Source of the DNA: Ponticaulis sp. | Lineage (GTDB): Bacteria > Pseudomonadota > Alphaproteobacteria > Caulobacterales > Hyphomonadaceae | Assembly: GCA_002692725.1 (NCBI GenBank) | Contig: NZLU01000013.1 | Coordinates: 1 to 55,861 of the forward strand | DNA length: 55,861 bases | Reading direction: 5' to 3' | Shown here: piece by piece, positions 35,542 to 45,006 of the stretch | Layout of the letters: each line of letters starts with the position of its first letter | Numbering within the stretch: the stretch's first letter is position 1 | Position numbers and translations under genes: made by a program | The notes under the pieces: generated by a model | What the model was told of the DNA's origin: nothing | Database searches by the model: none | What the model saw: the letters and a program-made list of their open reading frames with translations, nothing else

Positions 35542-36492
35542 CTAGCTCGCCGCCATGACCCACATCATACGAATGACTGCTGGTAGTAACAGGACGCCCA
35601 GAAGCGACGGAAAGACGAAGACAATCAGCGGCACAACCAGTTTCGCAGGCAGTGCCAGCGCCTTTTCTTCCGCCGTCAGCATACGTTTTTCGCGCATTTC
35701 ATCTGAGAAAACTTTCAGCGTCTGACCAATAGAGGTGCCGAGCTCCTCTGACTGCCTGAGCATTGTCGACAACGAACGGGCCTCTTCCAGCCCCAACCGT
35801 TCAGCCAGACTGGACCAGGCGTCCTGTCGTGACCGCCCCGCTCGCAGCTCCAGAGTCAGAATCTTCAGATGGTCCGCAAGATTGGGATAGCGATTGGTGA
35901 GCTCTTCAGCGACACGCCCGACGGCCGCATCGAGACTGAGCCCCGCCTCAACGCACGCAACAAGCAAATCCATCATATCCGGAAAGCCATCTCGATATTC
36001 ATCCTGACGGGAGGAAATGCACTTATCGAGATAGAAGCTGGGTCCGATAAACCCGATAATCGCGAGGCCCAGTGACGCATAGACCAGATAATTGGTGGCC
36101 AGATGACCAAAGAATCCCGGCCACACCATCAACAGCACGGCCTGCGGCATGATCAGGCAGAAAATACGCGCGCCGGTATACCAGTACGGCGCGGACTTTG
36201 AAAAATAACCCGCCATGATCAGACGTTTGCGAAGCGCGCTCTTGGCTTCTTCCGAGGTCAGCAAAACACCCGCCGTCTTTTTGCCGAGGTTTTCCAGAAA
36301 CCCGGGTAAGAACGGTTTCGCCGTCTTCATTTTGGCCCCTGCGCCTGTGTCTCCGTCAAGCCGCCCCTGAATGCGCGCGGCACTGGTCCGGGATTGGAGG
36401 AAAGCGACTGTTCCGCCCGCCAGCATGATGATAAGGGCGATAGCGTAATAGAGCGGCGGTGTGCTGGACGCGGCGTTGATCAGATCCTGCAT
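35542..36492 (-). CDS. tadC: Tad pilus inner-membrane platform protein TadC
   Basis: This 316-residue T2SS-F domain protein has an N-terminal membrane helix and central motifs DLLVACVEAGLSLDAAVGRV and MLRQSEELGTSIGQTLKVFS. C-terminal helices follow (LVVPLIVFVFPSLLGVLLL). With TadB it forms the platform that CpaF drives to assemble Flp pili. It is the last gene of the cluster, one base after tadB. Confidence 0.93.
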   Translation of the reverse strand: MQDLINAASSTPPLYYAIALIIMLAGGTVAFLQSRTSAARIQGRLDGDTGAGAKMKTAKPFLPGFLENLGKKTAGVLLTSEEAKSALRKRLIMAGYFSKSAPYWYTGARIFCLIMPQAVLLMVWPGFFGHLATNYLVYASLGLAIIGFIGPSFYLDKCISSRQDEYRDGFPDMMDLLVACVEAGLSLDAAVGRVAEELTNRYPNLADHLKILTLELRAGRSRQDAWSSLAERLGLEEARSLSTMLRQSEELGTSIGQTLKVFSDEMREKRMLTAEEKALALPAKLVVPLIVFVFPSLLGVLLLPAVIRMMWVMAAS

Positions 36493-36493
36493 G

Positions 36494-37459
36494 CTACACC
36501 TTGAAATTGATCATCTGGCGCATGACGAGATTGCCAATCACCATCCAGAGAAAAAAGCCGCCCAATCCCATCTGGATCATCGGCTCACCAATCACCTCAC
36601 CGTAAAAATGCGGCGTAAGCAGATGAAGTGAGATACCCACTAGAAACGGCGCAGACGTCAGAATCATGGCCGATGCGCGTCCCTCAGAGGATGCCGCTTT
36701 CACCTTCAGGCGCATTTTCTGGCGTGCGCGGATCGTGTCAGCATTGGCCCGCAACAGACCCGATAAATTGCCACCGGTTTTTTCCTGCACACGCACCGTA
36801 GCGGCAAAGAGGTCGATATCCGGATGCTGAACCCGAATGGCCATCTTCCGGATTGCCTCCGGCAAGCTGGAGCCATACGCAATTTCGTCAGCGGCAAGCC
36901 CAAATTCCGAACCGATCGGATCCGGCATTTCGCGACCGACCAGCGCAACAGCCACCGGCACGGGATGGCCAGCTTCCAGACTGCGTGTGATCACTTCGAG
37001 CGCATCTGGCAATTGGCGTCCGAGTTTCTTGTTCCGCCCGGCGACCTTGGACTTCATGAAGAAGAGCACTACGAGCGGACCGACAATCACACCAGCCGTC
37101 GCGCCAAAAAGAATGCTTTCTGCGAAATAGAAAACAGCGCCGCCCACGACGGCCGCCACGAGAGCGGCAAATATCCCGAGATGATAAAGCTTGATCGCCA
37201 TGCCGGACCGGGTGATCAGCCGGTTGAAATACTCAAATCCGCTCTGAATTTCGCCATCCTCGGTCAGGCCGCGCTCGCGCCGCAACCGTAAGATGACCTC
37301 AGAGATAGACTTACTGCCGTCTGACACTTTCAGGCGATGATTGACTTTCCGCGTGTTTCCGCTCTGGCGCAACATGCCAAAGGTCGACTGCACGGCCATC
37401 ACGACCGAACCGAAAATCATCAGATAATAGGGAAGGTTTTCGTCGAAGAAATCAGGCAT
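36494..37459 (-). CDS. tadB: Tad pilus inner-membrane platform protein TadB
   Basis: This 321-residue protein starts at ATG 37459, overlapping the cpaF end by eight bases. It carries a membrane helix, a T2SS-F domain (LEAGHPVPVAVALVGREMPD, RVQEKTGGNLSGLLRANADT) and C-terminal helices. It is the partner of TadC. The longer frame to 37489 lies inside cpaF. Confidence 0.93.
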   Translation of the reverse strand: MPDFFDENLPYYLMIFGSVVMAVQSTFGMLRQSGNTRKVNHRLKVSDGSKSISEVILRLRRERGLTEDGEIQSGFEYFNRLITRSGMAIKLYHLGIFAALVAAVVGGAVFYFAESILFGATAGVIVGPLVVLFFMKSKVAGRNKKLGRQLPDALEVITRSLEAGHPVPVAVALVGREMPDPIGSEFGLAADEIAYGSSLPEAIRKMAIRVQHPDIDLFAATVRVQEKTGGNLSGLLRANADTIRARQKMRLKVKAASSEGRASAMILTSAPFLVGISLHLLTPHFYGEVIGEPMIQMGLGGFFLWMVIGNLVMRQMINFKV

Positions 37460-38891
37460 GACTGTGCGCCAGTACGCGAGACGGATCAAAGATTTCCATG
37501 GGGACGCCGCACCCGCGACGCTGCATTTCGTCCAGACATTTCGGGCGAAGCCCGGTTGCGCGGAATTCGCCGATCACACGTCCGTCTTCTTCCGTGTGAA
37601 GCCGTTTGAAAACGAACAATTCCTGAAGCTGAACGACTGAACCTTCCATGCCAGTGATCTCGCCGATGGAGACCACTCGACGTGAGCCATCGGAAAGTCG
37701 TTGCGCCTGAACGATGAGATGAACCGCTGAGGCAATCTGCCCTCTGATGGAGTCCTGGCTCATCCCCATGCTCGCCATGGCGACCATCTGCTCAAGACGA
37801 CTGATCGCCTCGCGCGGATTGTTTGCGTGGATCGTCGCCATCGATCCTTCGTGTCCGGTGTTCATGGCCTGAAGCATGTCAAAGGCTTCGCCTGATCGCA
37901 CCTCACCCAGAATAACGCGGTCCGGGCGCATACGAAGGGCGTTCTTGACGAGTTCACGCTGTCTGATTTCACCCTTGCCTTCAATGTTGGGCGGGCGGGT
38001 CTCCATCCGCGCAACGTGCGGCTGCTGAAGCTGAAGCTCGGCGGCATCCTCGATTGTGATCAGACGTTCCTTCGGACTGATCGCCACTGACAGCGCGTTC
38101 AGAAGCGTTGTTTTACCTGACCCTGTCCCCCCCGAGATCAGTGTCGTGGTCCGGGCCCGGACGGCGCCGAACAGAAAGTCTGCAACCTCTTGCGGCATGG
38201 CACGATAGCTGACAAGTTTCTCAAGAGTGAGCGGGCTTTTTGAAAATTTCCGAATGGACACGAGCGGGCCATCCACCGCAATCGGAGAGATCGCGGCGTT
38301 CACCCGCGAGCCGTCAAGCAGACGCGCATCCACAAGCGGCTGGGATTCATCCACGCGCCGCCCGACTGCCGCAACAATGCGGTTCACAATTCTGAGGAGA
38401 TGGTCATTGTCCAGAAAGCGCACATTAGCGAGTTCGAGCTCGCCTTTACGCTCAACATAGACTTGTTGGTAGCCGTTGATCAGGATGTCAGAGACGGATT
38501 CATCCTTCAACAAGGGCTCAATTGGCCCCAGACCCGTCATTTCGTCAAAAACTGACGATGCAAATTCCGCGACTTCCACAGCGTTCATCGCGATGCGCTC
38601 TTCGCGCACAATATCGCGAACCAGACGTGTGACCTGCGCTTTCAGATCTTCTTCGTCGAGCTTTTCCAGAAGCGAAAGATCAATCTCATCAATCAGTCGG
38701 GAATGAACGCGCAATTTGGCGTCCAGCAGATCAAACCCAGACTCAACTGGTTTTGATTCAGGTACCGGGTCCGGCTTATCGTCAATCTGCACAGAGACTT
38801 TTTCCGGATCGGTGGCCACCCATTCTTCGGATGGGTCTTCAACCTCTAGAACATCGCTTTTCGAACCGGAGAACAGAAACCGTCCCATCAC
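37452..38891 (-). CDS. cpaF: Tad pilus ATPase CpaF/TadA
   Basis: This 479-residue secretion ATPase has Walker [17 protein letters not shown], an Asp box and Walker [18 protein letters not shown], and a His box [15 protein letters not shown]. Its N-terminal domain has [17 protein letters not shown]. It is cytoplasmic and powers pilus assembly through TadB/TadC. It overlaps cpaE by four bases. Confidence 0.96.
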   Translation of the reverse strand: MMGRFLFSGSKSDVLEVEDPSEEWVATDPEKVSVQIDDKPDPVPESKPVESGFDLLDAKLRVHSRLIDEIDLSLLEKLDEEDLKAQVTRLVRDIVREERIAMNAVEVAEFASSVFDEMTGLGPIEPLLKDESVSDILINGYQQVYVERKGELELANVRFLDNDHLLRIVNRIVAAVGRRVDESQPLVDARLLDGSRVNAAISPIAVDGPLVSIRKFSKSPLTLEKLVSYRAMPQEVADFLFGAVRARTTTLISGGTGSGKTTLLNALSVAISPKERLITIEDAAELQLQQPHVARMETRPPNIEGKGEIRQRELVKNALRMRPDRVILGEVRSGEAFDMLQAMNTGHEGSMATIHANNPREAISRLEQMVAMASMGMSQDSIRGQIASAVHLIVQAQRLSDGSRRVVSIGEITGMEGSVVQLQELFVFKRLHTEEDGRVIGEFRATGLRPKCLDEMQRRGCGVPMEIFDPSRVLAHSHA

Positions 38892-40060
38892 GCCGCCTCT
38901 TTTTCTTTTTTGGCTTTCGCAGTGCCAGAGAGTTTGTCGATGATGCCAGTGATATCCTTGGCCATTTTCGCGCCCGGGTTCGCCATCGAGATCGGCATGC
39001 CCATATTCACTGCTGCCTGGGCCGCGTCCCAGTCAGAAGACACCGATGCCAGCGCCTTCCGGCCAAGCGCCGTTTCGGCTTTGTCGACCGAAATGGAGTG
39101 GCCGAACATGCGCTTTGCCATGCGGTTCAGAATGATGGTTGGCTCAAGCACATTCCGCGAAATGACTTCGAGATCCGCGCAAAGGTTCCGCGCAGCGCGC
39201 AAAGCCGGAACGGTGAGCTCGCTGACGACCAGAAACTTGTCTGCGCCCTGTGCCAGAGCCTCTGTCCAGGGTTGGCGCCAGCGCGGAATATCAACGACGA
39301 TATAGTCGTACATTTCACAGGAGATTTCGAGCAGCCGAAGAATGACGTCCGGGCTGATCTTGGCCTTGAAGCGCGCGCCCCGCGGTGCCGCCAGAAGCTT
39401 CAGACCACTTTCATGCTCGCTGACAAACGCATCAAGCAGGGACGCATCAATCCGTTCAGGCGCCGCGCACATGACGGACACATCCAGACCCGGAGACAAA
39501 TCCAGATAGGTTGCGAGGCTTCCGTCCTCAAAATTAAGGTCGATCAGACACACGCTTGGCGCGTTCTTGGTGCGTTTCATCAGCTGATAGGCAATCTCTA
39601 TGGCTATCAGAGACGCCCCTGCCCCGCCAACGGCACCGGTTACGGCCCAGCACTGACCGTTCGTGTCTGTTTGCGGCTCCAACGCGGCTTCCATTTTTAC
39701 GCGCAGCGCAAGCGACACAACCTCCATGGGCGCAGCATCGGTTGGCAGCGTGTGGGCGCGCGGATAACTGATCAACGAACGAAGATCAGTAACGTGGATA
39801 TCCCCTACGGTAATGAAGGACGGCGCCCACGACATCGATTTCAGAGACTGAAACACTTCAGAGAGTCTCTGCTCTTCCGACGAAGCAATCACCACCACAT
39901 CGGGCCTGAACTCCTGCAGGTCGTCTCGGGTGATTGTCTGACGCACGAAAGAATGAAACAGACGATCCGCATCGAAAGCGGTCGCCAAGGGGGTCTCCGG
40001 GTCCGGCGTAATGAGGAGCAGCCGGATAAGATGTGTCTGTCTGGTCTGGTTTGGTGTCAT
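38888..40060 (-). CDS. cpaE: Tad pilus localisation ATPase CpaE/TadZ
   Basis: This 390-residue protein has a receiver-like N-terminus and a MinD/ParA-type ATPase domain. A deviant P-loop reads TGAVGGAGASLIAIEIA, and VCLIDLNFEDGSLATYLDLS follows. A lysine-rich tail ends KAKKEKEAA. TadZ/CpaE places the Tad machine at the cell pole. Its start overlaps the upstream gene's stop by one base. Confidence 0.92.
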   Translation of the reverse strand: MTPNQTRQTHLIRLLLITPDPETPLATAFDADRLFHSFVRQTITRDDLQEFRPDVVVIASSEEQRLSEVFQSLKSMSWAPSFITVGDIHVTDLRSLISYPRAHTLPTDAAPMEVVSLALRVKMEAALEPQTDTNGQCWAVTGAVGGAGASLIAIEIAYQLMKRTKNAPSVCLIDLNFEDGSLATYLDLSPGLDVSVMCAAPERIDASLLDAFVSEHESGLKLLAAPRGARFKAKISPDVILRLLEISCEMYDYIVVDIPRWRQPWTEALAQGADKFLVVSELTVPALRAARNLCADLEVISRNVLEPTIILNRMAKRMFGHSISVDKAETALGRKALASVSSDWDAAQAAVNMGMPISMANPGAKMAKDITGIIDKLSGTAKAKKEKEAA

Positions 40061-40665
40061 TATTTGAACGCGCCCTCTGACAAGTCCTGCCCCATCGCTG
40101 TTGCGCTGGTGGAAGGGAGCGAATTCAGTGCACCATTAAACGCTGAAAGCAGCGTGTAACTAAGGCCAACATTTTTAACCTTAAGAGTAACGATTGGTTG
40201 AAGCCCGCCCGGAGCACCAGACACTTCATTGAGCGACGACCGGTACTCAATATAGATGTTCTGCTCCTGAATTCCGGGCATCATGTCACACAGCCCGCGT
40301 CGGCTGACATTGGTCTGACTGGCGCATATGCCATCCCCGCCGGTGAGAATGCGGTTCATGGCTGTGGTATCATAATTACCGGAGGAGCATGTCCGCGTGG
40401 ATCCGTCACAGCTGATGACATAGTCACCCACCGAGGTGCCGACAGAGCTCGAAACCAGAGATGACAGCTCTGACGGAACAGGCGCAGACATCGTTGCCAG
40501 ACGCACGCCAGTCCGGACCGTGCGCTGCAGACTGTTCCACTGCCAGACAAAGATAGACAGCTCGACAATTGCAACGAGGATAAGAAGAACAATCGGCGCA
40601 AGCAGGCCGACTTCCACCATGGTCGCGCCTGATCGGTTCTGACGCCAGCGTTTCAGAAGGGTCAT
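40060..40665 (-). CDS. tadE: TadE-like pseudopilin
   Basis: This 201-residue protein has the TadE start RRNRSGATMVEVGLLAPIV, with Glu five residues after the processing glycine, followed by one long hydrophobic helix. A cysteine-bearing C-terminal part follows. Such minor pilins are processed by a prepilin peptidase and needed for Tad pilus assembly. Confidence 0.88.
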   Translation of the reverse strand: MTLLKRWRQNRSGATMVEVGLLAPIVLLILVAIVELSIFVWQWNSLQRTVRTGVRLATMSAPVPSELSSLVSSSVGTSVGDYVISCDGSTRTCSSGNYDTTAMNRILTGGDGICASQTNVSRRGLCDMMPGIQEQNIYIEYRSSLNEVSGAPGGLQPIVTLKVKNVGLSYTLLSAFNGALNSLPSTSATAMGQDLSEGAFK

Positions 40666-41144
40666 GAGAGCCCCCCGAAAATCCGCTCTTCATGACGCGC
40701 TTTCAGCGTGATCGCGCCGGTATTCATCATGCTGAGAAAACCCAGCCCCTTATAGGAGATGCTGCTTTCAAACCGGGCGATTTTCAGCCCGTCCCCGCCT
40801 CTCAGAACAAGCGACTGATCACCACCCGCATTCGGCACGTCTACGATATAAACAGAGACGTCAGATGCCGACCATCCCGCCACAACGGGATCATACCCGC
40901 TGGCGTTGTGTCCGGTGACGGCGACATTTTTTGCGGCCTGCTGGTCGTTGATCAGGTCCCGGCTGCGCGCCAGAAAACTGCCACCAGCGGCCAGGCCCGT
41001 CTCCATCTTGTGGAGCGTCAGCATCATCATTCCGGCGTCCGTGGCGGCCAGCCCCAGCGCGGCCAGAATTGGGAGGATGAGAGCCGTTTCAAGCGCGGCC
41101 ATACCGGATTGGCAAAAACTGAATTTGCGAAGCCTGCGGATCAT
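40662..41144 (-). CDS. tadF: TadE/TadF-like pseudopilin
   Basis: This 160-residue protein has the pseudopilin start FCQSGMAALETALILPILA, with the conserved Glu, and a single N-terminal membrane helix. It pairs with the previous gene by a four-base overlap. The symbol is given by order and similarity; assignment of E or F is not certain. Confidence 0.82.
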   Translation of the reverse strand: MIRRLRKFSFCQSGMAALETALILPILAALGLAATDAGMMMLTLHKMETGLAAGGSFLARSRDLINDQQAAKNVAVTGHNASGYDPVVAGWSASDVSVYIVDVPNAGGDQSLVLRGGDGLKIARFESSISYKGLGFLSMMNTGAITLKARHEERIFGGLS

Positions 41145-42610
41145 CGGACGACCCTCGCCGTCTCGACCGCAAGCTCGTCGGTCTCATTTGTCACCGGACC
41201 AATCATCTCGCCCCAGATTTGCATGTCGCTGGTGCTGCCGATCGGCTCGGTGATGAAGAATTGCCAGAATGCCTTGGCAGGAAGCGGCGGAGCCGAGGAG
41301 CCGTTTATGCCATATTGCTCGTCGAGTGCGAGACAATCCAGCACGGCGACCCGGACGACGCGCCGGTCCACACCCGCAGCTGTTCCTCCGGAATAGCAGG
41401 CAGGTTCACCATTTTCAGGGGTTGTCGACGCGCCATAGCCAACAGATCCCGGAATACGGTTGGTTTCGATTTCCCAGCGATAGACTTCATAGCGCGATGG
41501 AAGCTCCGGCGAGACCTTGCGAGTTGCGTAATTGATGGTGAAATTGGTTCCGTTGATCGTAACGGAGACCGGCGCGCCATGATTGACCTCCAGATAAGTC
41601 GGGAAGTCCCAGTCTCCATCACCCAAACGACCATCCGCATCCGTGCAGGTGCCAGTCAGATGGCAGGCATCGCGCGGCAATCCCATGGCGTTCGGGTCTG
41701 CAGATTCCTTGCAGGCTTTGCCGCTGACGCCACGGGTCACATTCTCCGCTGGCGCGTAGGCCGGATTGTTGGATTCTTTCTTGTAGCTGCCCTCATAGAT
41801 GTCAAAGCGGGTATTGAAGCCATCGACGACAGACGCCACCGCACCGGTGCGCAGCTCCACCCCATCCTGTGAGACACAATTATTCGGCTTGGCCAGAGAC
41901 ATCGCGTCCTTCAAATCACTTGCACCTGACCCACCAACTTCCAGATATCCGAAGTTGCCCGGAAAATAGGTTGAATCCTTGCCGTTTCCCTTTTCCAGAA
42001 GGAGAACCTGACGACGCTGAAAACTGCGTGTTTTGCCAAGCGCAAACAAATTTCCGCCCGTGTCTTCGACAGGGTTGCACACGAACATCGGGGCCATATT
42101 GCAGACACCCCTGCTCGCACCCGCCACAGCCTTGGCTTCCAGTTCGATCGACAACACGCCTGAAACCATGTCGGTCGGCAGGAGCGTTGAAATCGTTTTC
42201 GGCGACACAGTGATTTCAACATAACGCGCATCCGCGCTTACTGAGGTATCGAAGTCCGAAGTGATATCTGCCGTGTCGGATGATGGAATGTCTTTCAGAA
42301 ACCGAAGGTTAGCCACCGTGACGTCTGAGCTTCCGCCCTGCCCGAACCGCTGATCATTGTGGAGCAGATCATTGGCGGCCTGGCTTGCACGCGCGATCGC
42401 GTCTGGTTGTCGGTCCAGCTCGAAGGCTGCGGCTCTGGCATAAGAATCCGCTGCGAGCTGCAGGTCGTTCTCCAGCGCATAAATCCGGCCAATATCAATC
42501 GCCAGCGCCGCAACGCTCACCAGAGCCGGCGTTATCAGCGCAAACCAGGTGAGCATTCCGCCTCTGCGATCATTCAGCCAATTATTCCAGGACGCGACTT
42601 TGTCAGACAT
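41141..42610 (-). CDS. tadG: TadG-like pilus assembly protein
   Basis: This 489-residue protein has an N-terminal TadG/TadE-like helix (NDRRGGMLTWFALITPALVS, ALAIDIGRIYALENDLQL). A large extracytoplasmic domain with cysteines follows (MAPMFVCNPVED, GKACKESADP, ACHLTGTC), consistent with a minor pilus or surface protein. It lies four bases after cpaC. Confidence 0.85.
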   Translation of the reverse strand: MSDKVASWNNWLNDRRGGMLTWFALITPALVSVAALAIDIGRIYALENDLQLAADSYARAAAFELDRQPDAIARASQAANDLLHNDQRFGQGGSSDVTVANLRFLKDIPSSDTADITSDFDTSVSADARYVEITVSPKTISTLLPTDMVSGVLSIELEAKAVAGASRGVCNMAPMFVCNPVEDTGGNLFALGKTRSFQRRQVLLLEKGNGKDSTYFPGNFGYLEVGGSGASDLKDAMSLAKPNNCVSQDGVELRTGAVASVVDGFNTRFDIYEGSYKKESNNPAYAPAENVTRGVSGKACKESADPNAMGLPRDACHLTGTCTDADGRLGDGDWDFPTYLEVNHGAPVSVTINGTNFTINYATRKVSPELPSRYEVYRWEIETNRIPGSVGYGASTTPENGEPACYSGGTAAGVDRRVVRVAVLDCLALDEQYGINGSSAPPLPAKAFWQFFITEPIGSTSDMQIWGEMIGPVTNETDELAVETARVVR

Positions 42611-42613
42611 GAA

Positions 42614-43939
42614 TTATTCCGCAGAATATTGCTGCAGATTGCGAGAGACATCCCCGAGCAGAAACAGTTCGGCTTCTGACGGCTTCTGAACATCCGGAAG
42701 CACCTCTTTCTCAGCTGAAATCTGTTCGGCAGCATTGATCAGAACAGGAGTCACAAGGATGATCAGCTCAGTCTCACGCTCGCGGAAACGCGTGGATCGA
42801 AACAGGGAGCCAATAATCGGGACATCTCCGATGAAAGGTGTCTGTACAACGTTGTTGTCATAGCTGTTTTGAAGCAATCCGGCGATCGCAAAAGTCTGCC
42901 CGCTGGTCAGCTCAACATTTGTGTCGGCCTTGCGCACGATCAGAGAGGGAATTTCAAATCCGGACAGGCGGATAGAATTTCGCTGATCGACCTGACTGAC
43001 TTCCGGCTTAACTTTCAGATTCACTCGGTCTTTCGACAGCACCTCAGGCTCGAAATCGAGGCTTACACCAAACTCACGAAATTCAATCGTGATGCGATTG
43101 TCTTCAGCTGCGATCGGCACAGGAAACTCACCACCCGCAAGGAAGGAGGCTGGCTGGCCGGATGTCGCGACAAGATTCGGCTCCGCGAGCGTCCGAATGG
43201 TGCCCTTTTCTTCAAGTGCCTGGATCAGCACATCGAGTGTGGTCCGGTCAGACCCACCATAGATAATGCCATTGGTGTTCGGCGCAAGACCAGACACCAG
43301 CGCAGCGGGAGACGAGAACGCAAAGTCGCCCGCACGAGCAATGAAATTGCCGAGCCCCAATTGCTTGATGTCATCGCGGCTGGCTTCAAGAAAGCGAACC
43401 TTAAGCGCCACCTGACGTGGGCTTTTCACCGTGAGCGCATTGATCACCTTGTCGGGCGCGTAGCTTTCCACGACATTGATGACACGCTCCTCAATCGTCG
43501 TGTCTTCAATCTCACCTTCAATGTAGATCTTCTCGGCGACACGGCGCAGCTTAAACTCATGTTCCGGAAACAGGGCCTTCAGATCCGCCTCAATACTGTC
43601 GAGGTCCTGTGTGACTTCGACATTGATCATCTTCACCAGAGTGCCGTCTTCATAGACGATGACATTTGTCCGGCCGACGCTTTTGCCACGGATCAGCAAT
43701 TGCCGGTCACTCATCGGCGTGACTTCGACGACTTCATCATCAGAAACCGCAACTTTGTTGAATGAAACATTGCTGAAGACGGGCTCTGAGCGGCCGACAG
43801 CGAGTGCGAGCTCGCTCTGATGAGCCTCTGGCAAATGCTGAATGGTTTGGACTGAGACGAGGTCTGCCGGAGCATTTTGCGCCGAAGCGGTAGCGGTAAC
43901 AACCGAAGCAAGAATTGCAGAAAAAACTATACAGCGCAT
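42614..43939 (-). CDS. cpaC: Tad pilus outer-membrane secretin CpaC/RcpA
   Basis: This 441-residue protein starts at ATG 43939 with GGAG 8 bases upstream; the longer frame to 44011 overlaps cpaB. It has a signal peptide, an N-terminal pilus-secretin domain (VTQDLDSIEADLKALFPEHE) and the secretin core (VALKVRFLEASRDDIKQLG, TLAEPNLVATSGQPASFL, DVPIIGSLFR). It forms the outer-membrane channel for the Tad pilus. Confidence 0.93.
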   Translation of the reverse strand: MRCIVFSAILASVVTATASAQNAPADLVSVQTIQHLPEAHQSELALAVGRSEPVFSNVSFNKVAVSDDEVVEVTPMSDRQLLIRGKSVGRTNVIVYEDGTLVKMINVEVTQDLDSIEADLKALFPEHEFKLRRVAEKIYIEGEIEDTTIEERVINVVESYAPDKVINALTVKSPRQVALKVRFLEASRDDIKQLGLGNFIARAGDFAFSSPAALVSGLAPNTNGIIYGGSDRTTLDVLIQALEEKGTIRTLAEPNLVATSGQPASFLAGGEFPVPIAAEDNRITIEFREFGVSLDFEPEVLSKDRVNLKVKPEVSQVDQRNSIRLSGFEIPSLIVRKADTNVELTSGQTFAIAGLLQNSYDNNVVQTPFIGDVPIIGSLFRSTRFRERETELIILVTPVLINAAEQISAEKEVLPDVQKPSEAELFLLGDVSRNLQQYSAE

Positions 43940-43943
43940 CTGA

Positions 43944-44813
43944 TCAGCTCCGTGGGACATTAAAGGCAAGCGTCTGCGCTGGCGTGAGCACATCGACTCG
44001 GGCCGGGCCATTGCTTGTATTGCGAGGCTGCGTCCGCGTAACAGGTTTGGGAGATGTTGAAGGCGCTATGGGGGCGGTCGACAGGCGCTCGGCTTTGAAC
44101 TCTTTTATTTCCCGGTCCTCAATACCCCTGAGAACGAAGGCTAACGTACCGGTCTGGGCAGCTAGCGATAGCTTCTGCGCATCCGTCACGGACACTGCGA
44201 TCGTCGCGGTCTGGAAAACAGACGGGTCTTCATTTGCCAGATCATCATTCAGATCGAGACCCAGAACCTCGACATCCTGCAACAGAACCTCGGTTATCAG
44301 AACCTGTTGTTTGCTGTCCGGCGTCTGATCCCATGTGAACAACACGTCGATCCGGTCTCCCGGTAACACAAACCCACCGACACCGGTCACATCCGTCATA
44401 CGGAGCGTGAATGCGCGATAGCCTGGCTCGAGGCGCGCCGCCAGCGTTGGCCGAACACCTGCATCGGTGAGCGCGGACTCGACAATCGCCTGACCGGGCG
44501 AAATTGGCAGAAGAGCGCGTCGAACAGCAAACTCGGTTGAACCAACCTCATCGAGCGTCATAAAGGCGTCTTCAGGAATGGAGCTCACCGGCCAATCTTC
44601 AACTCCCAGACGCTCAACATCGATGGCACCACCTCTCGGAATGGCGCGACGTGCAACAACGACTGAACGGGTTTCAGGTTCGGCTTTTTCTGAGATCAGC
44701 TCCGCCGAGGTCGCATCTGCCTGAGAGGGTTGAAGCCACCCCCTGGCAGCGATCAAAGCAGTGATGCCGATCGCGATCGACGCGACGAGAGTTATTGCGG
44801 GTGAGATACGCAT
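43944..44813 (-). CDS. cpaB: Tad pilus assembly protein CpaB/RcpC
   Basis: This 289-residue protein has an N-terminal membrane helix (ITLVASIAIGITALIAARGW). A SAF domain (VVARRAIPRGGAIDVERL) is followed by the RcpC region (GYRAFTLRMTDVTGVGGFVL, GDRIDVLFT). It is an envelope protein that works with the secretin encoded next. It is first in this cluster; the pilin and peptidase genes usually found before it are not in the window. Confidence 0.92.
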   Translation of the reverse strand: MRISPAITLVASIAIGITALIAARGWLQPSQADATSAELISEKAEPETRSVVVARRAIPRGGAIDVERLGVEDWPVSSIPEDAFMTLDEVGSTEFAVRRALLPISPGQAIVESALTDAGVRPTLAARLEPGYRAFTLRMTDVTGVGGFVLPGDRIDVLFTWDQTPDSKQQVLITEVLLQDVEVLGLDLNDDLANEDPSVFQTATIAVSVTDAQKLSLAAQTGTLAFVLRGIEDREIKEFKAERLSTAPIAPSTSPKPVTRTQPRNTSNGPARVDVLTPAQTLAFNVPRS

Positions 44814-45006
44814 TTACAGCCCCTGCTGATATTTCAACAGAAACTGTATAGTCACGAGGAGATAAGATTCTTTTCAAGTGATCCTGAAATGTCTTACCGG
44901 CTAGTTAACTCGTGATTAGCCATAGTCCGGATTGTGACCCTATATAGCTGACATACTGATCATGTTCACTTTTTTCGACCTGTCGATGTATTTCATCTCA
45001 ACTCAA

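Noticed and set aside
38753..40159. 468-codon plus-strand frame opposite cpaF/cpaE
   Set aside because: It is the complementary shadow of two well-supported tad genes, with Arg/His-rich composition.
42869..43765. 298-codon plus-strand frame opposite cpaC
   Set aside because: Shadow of the secretin gene on the other strand.
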